A stretch of 13,224 nucleotides of DNA. Source: an uncultured Clostridia bacterium (lineage in GTDB: Bacteria > Bacillota > Clostridia > Oscillospirales > CAG-272). This document shows positions 12,271 to 13,224 of the stretch, in pieces. Every line of letters starts with the position of its first letter. Position 1 is the first letter of the stretch. The stretch covers positions 1 through 13,224 of the forward strand of contig CAMGRB010000013.1 of assembly GCA_946061315.1 (NCBI GenBank), read 5' to 3'. A model generated the notes under the pieces. The model had not been told where the DNA came from and did not search any database. It worked only from the letters and a program-made list of their open reading frames with translations. The position numbers and the translations under genes were made by a program.

Positions 12271-12846
12271 TCAGTTCTTTGCGATTATGGTCAGATTAGA
12301 GGGAAGAATACCTGCCTGGTTGTAAACTATCTCGTTTATCTGTGCCGTCTGGCTTGCAAGAAGCGTATCGGATTTTACTATTACCGTTGCCGTATTGTCG
12401 TTTATAACGGCAATGCACTCGGTAAAGCCCTTTGCTTTTACAAGCGTTTCAATGTTTGCTTCGTTTTCAATGTCTTTTGCAATCTGCGCTATGTCGTCAA
12501 GAGCCGCCTCAACTGCCTCGGGCAGAGCTGACGAGCTTTGCGCAACGGTCTGAAGAACCTCGAGCGCGTCATCTCTTGCTTGCTTACGGCTGAGAACGGT
12601 CTGTGCAAAGTAGTCGGAAGTACTTTCGTCATTCTTCAATGCATCATTAATGTCCGTATTGCTTAAATCGTTATCGACGGTTTTGTCCTTTGGGGTCAAA
12701 GAATCCTGATAAAGTATGTAATTAACGCCGACTGCTGCTCCTATGAGCAAAACGGCGGCAATTACTATCAGGTTTCTCGTGCCGATTTTTTTGAAAAATC
12801 TCTTGAATTTGCTTTCTTTCTTGATTTCGGTGTTTTCTGTTTTCAT
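12271..12846 (-). CDS. spoIIIAH: Stage III sporulation protein SpoIIIAH
   Basis: A 191-residue membrane protein of the mother cell, part of the channel joining mother cell and forespore; in B. subtilis its outer domain binds forespore SpoIIQ. A basic N-terminus (K-F-K-R-F-F-K-K) precedes one transmembrane helix at about 24-46. A low-complexity Asp/Asn/Thr-rich linker (about 50-78) comes before the conserved domain. That domain has S-D-Y-F-A-Q-T-V-L-S-R-K-Q-A-R-D-D-A-L-E-V-L-Q (77-99), N-I-E-T-L-V-K-A-K-G-F-T-E-C-I (131-145) and a final strand region ending I-A-K-N. This fold is a ring-building (YscJ/FliF-like) motif. It is somewhat shorter than the B. subtilis protein (218 aa). GGAG lies 8 nt before the ATG. 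It follows spoIIIAG by 59 nt and ends the operon. Clostridia often lack a true SpoIIQ and use another partner. Confidence 0.95.
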   Translation of the reverse strand: MKTENTEIKKESKFKRFFKKIGTRNLIVIAAVLLIGAAVGVNYILYQDSLTPKDKTVDNDLSNTDINDALKNDESTSDYFAQTVLSRKQARDDALEVLQTVAQSSSALPEAVEAALDDIAQIAKDIENEANIETLVKAKGFTECIAVINDNTATVIVKSDTLLASQTAQINEIVYNQAGILPSNLTIIAKN

Positions 12847-12905
12847 AATTTATTCTCCTATAAATTTGTTACACTATAAATATATTTTCGCTTTTTTCAA
12901 ATATG

Positions 12906-13224
12906 CTAACCGAACGGTACTATTTTTACTCTGTTTGAAGAAATTCCGAGATAGCGACATATAAGCTCCGTAATTTCCACCTGTACGGATGCGTCGTCAC
13001 CGTTTGTGCAGGAAACGGCAACGCCGCGTATTGTCGGATAAGTTTCTCCGAGATACAAAGCGCCCGTGCCCCCCGATGAGTTTACCGTAAGATAGTCCGA
13101 CGTGGATTTATTTTGAGCATAAACTTTTTCGTTTGAGCTTTCAAGGGATATTATTACCTTTACGTCCCTTATACCTTTTACGCTCCTTAAAAAATCTTCC
13201 GTTTTTTCTTCGAGCTTTTTTGTG
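12906..13224 (-). CDS. spoIIIAG: Stage III sporulation protein SpoIIIAG, C-terminal part
   Basis: The window edge cuts this gene; the 105 C-terminal residues are visible, read in reverse from 13224 to the TAG at 12906-12908. They contain L-E-E-K-T-E-D-F-L-R-S-V-K-G-I-R-D-V-K-V-I-I-S-L-E, then V-Y-A-Q-N-K-S, Y-P-T-I-R-G-V-A-V-S-C, and V-E-I-T-E-L-I-C-R-Y-L-G-I-S-S-N-R-V-K-I. This order (ring-building helix and strand, then the R-G-V-x-V strand, then the closing helix with G-I-x-x-N-R-I/V) matches SpoIIIAG. The protein forms a large ring in the membrane between mother cell and forespore. The N-terminal transmembrane helix lies outside the window. Placement right before spoIIIAH is the conserved spoIIIA operon order. 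Confidence 0.9.
   Translation of the reverse strand, partial: TKKLEEKTEDFLRSVKGIRDVKVIISLESSNEKVYAQNKSTSDYLTVNSSGGTGALYLGETYPTIRGVAVSCTNGDDASVQVEITELICRYLGISSNRVKIVPFG

Noticed and set aside
1..13224. CRISPR arrays, tRNAs, insertion sequences, phage genes, toxin-antitoxin pairs or defence systems
   Set aside because: I looked for spaced direct repeats, transposase or integrase motifs, CCA-ended cloverleaf segments and defence domains and found none; all open frames of good quality are accounted for by the listed genes.

Overview
The window reads as a core chromosomal segment of an AT-rich, endospore-forming member of the Clostridia. The evidence is the set of sporulation genes (spoIIIAG, spoIIIAH, spoIVB, sigG), heavy use of ATA and AGA/AGG codons, AGGAGG-type ribosome binding sites, and near-consensus sigma-A promoters with 17-bp spacers. 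An uncultured gut Oscillospiraceae-like lineage is plausible, but that is inference. I see no phage, plasmid, insertion sequence, CRISPR array, tRNA or rRNA, and no gap without a gene longer than about 200 bp.

Layout. 1-595: rplS (ribosomal protein L19) behind a strong promoter and a structured leader, closed by a terminator shared with the convergent next gene. 593-1442 (minus): yajC, a hairpin with a U-tract, then a small TIGR04086/YrzE-like membrane protein. 1599-6696 (plus): an RluA-type pseudouridine synthase that appears to be leaderless, a DUF3810 membrane zinc-peptidase-like protein, murA, a DUF1858 CxxC protein, trmK and a Nif3-family protein. The last four are tightly packed, with ATGA overlaps. 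6792-7886 (minus): a two-domain FkbM methyltransferase. 7963-9121 (plus): a HIT hydrolase, a 77-residue two-helix membrane protein and a GNAT acetyltransferase, all overlapping or abutting. 9166-11181 (minus): spoIVB, then sigG. 11373-11816 (plus): a MarR-type regulator. 11880-13224 (minus): spoIIIAG (cut by the window edge), spoIIIAH and a small conserved-looking hypothetical gene with its own promoter.

How the parts relate. Sigma-G drives late forespore transcription. SpoIVB is the forespore-secreted protease that signals pro-sigma-K activation. SpoIIIAG and SpoIIIAH belong to the channel between forespore and mother cell that sustains sigma-G activity. So the right third of the window is a loose sporulation neighbourhood. 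The left two thirds are translation, envelope and tRNA/rRNA modification housekeeping.

I found no obviously new multi-gene system. The more interesting signals are regulatory. (1) An exactly symmetric divergent promoter pair between the FkbM and HIT genes has overlapping -10 boxes, and each -35 box lies inside the other gene's Shine-Dalgarno segment. (2) A promoter is placed so that transcription should start at the A of the RluA-type gene's ATG. (3) A terminator-like hairpin buries the ribosome binding site of the gene after yajC. (4) The spoIVB leader has its only Shine-Dalgarno-like sequence 22 nt from the ATG, with a small hairpin in between. Promoters, hairpins and starts were read by eye, and functions come from recognition of family motifs; no searches were run.
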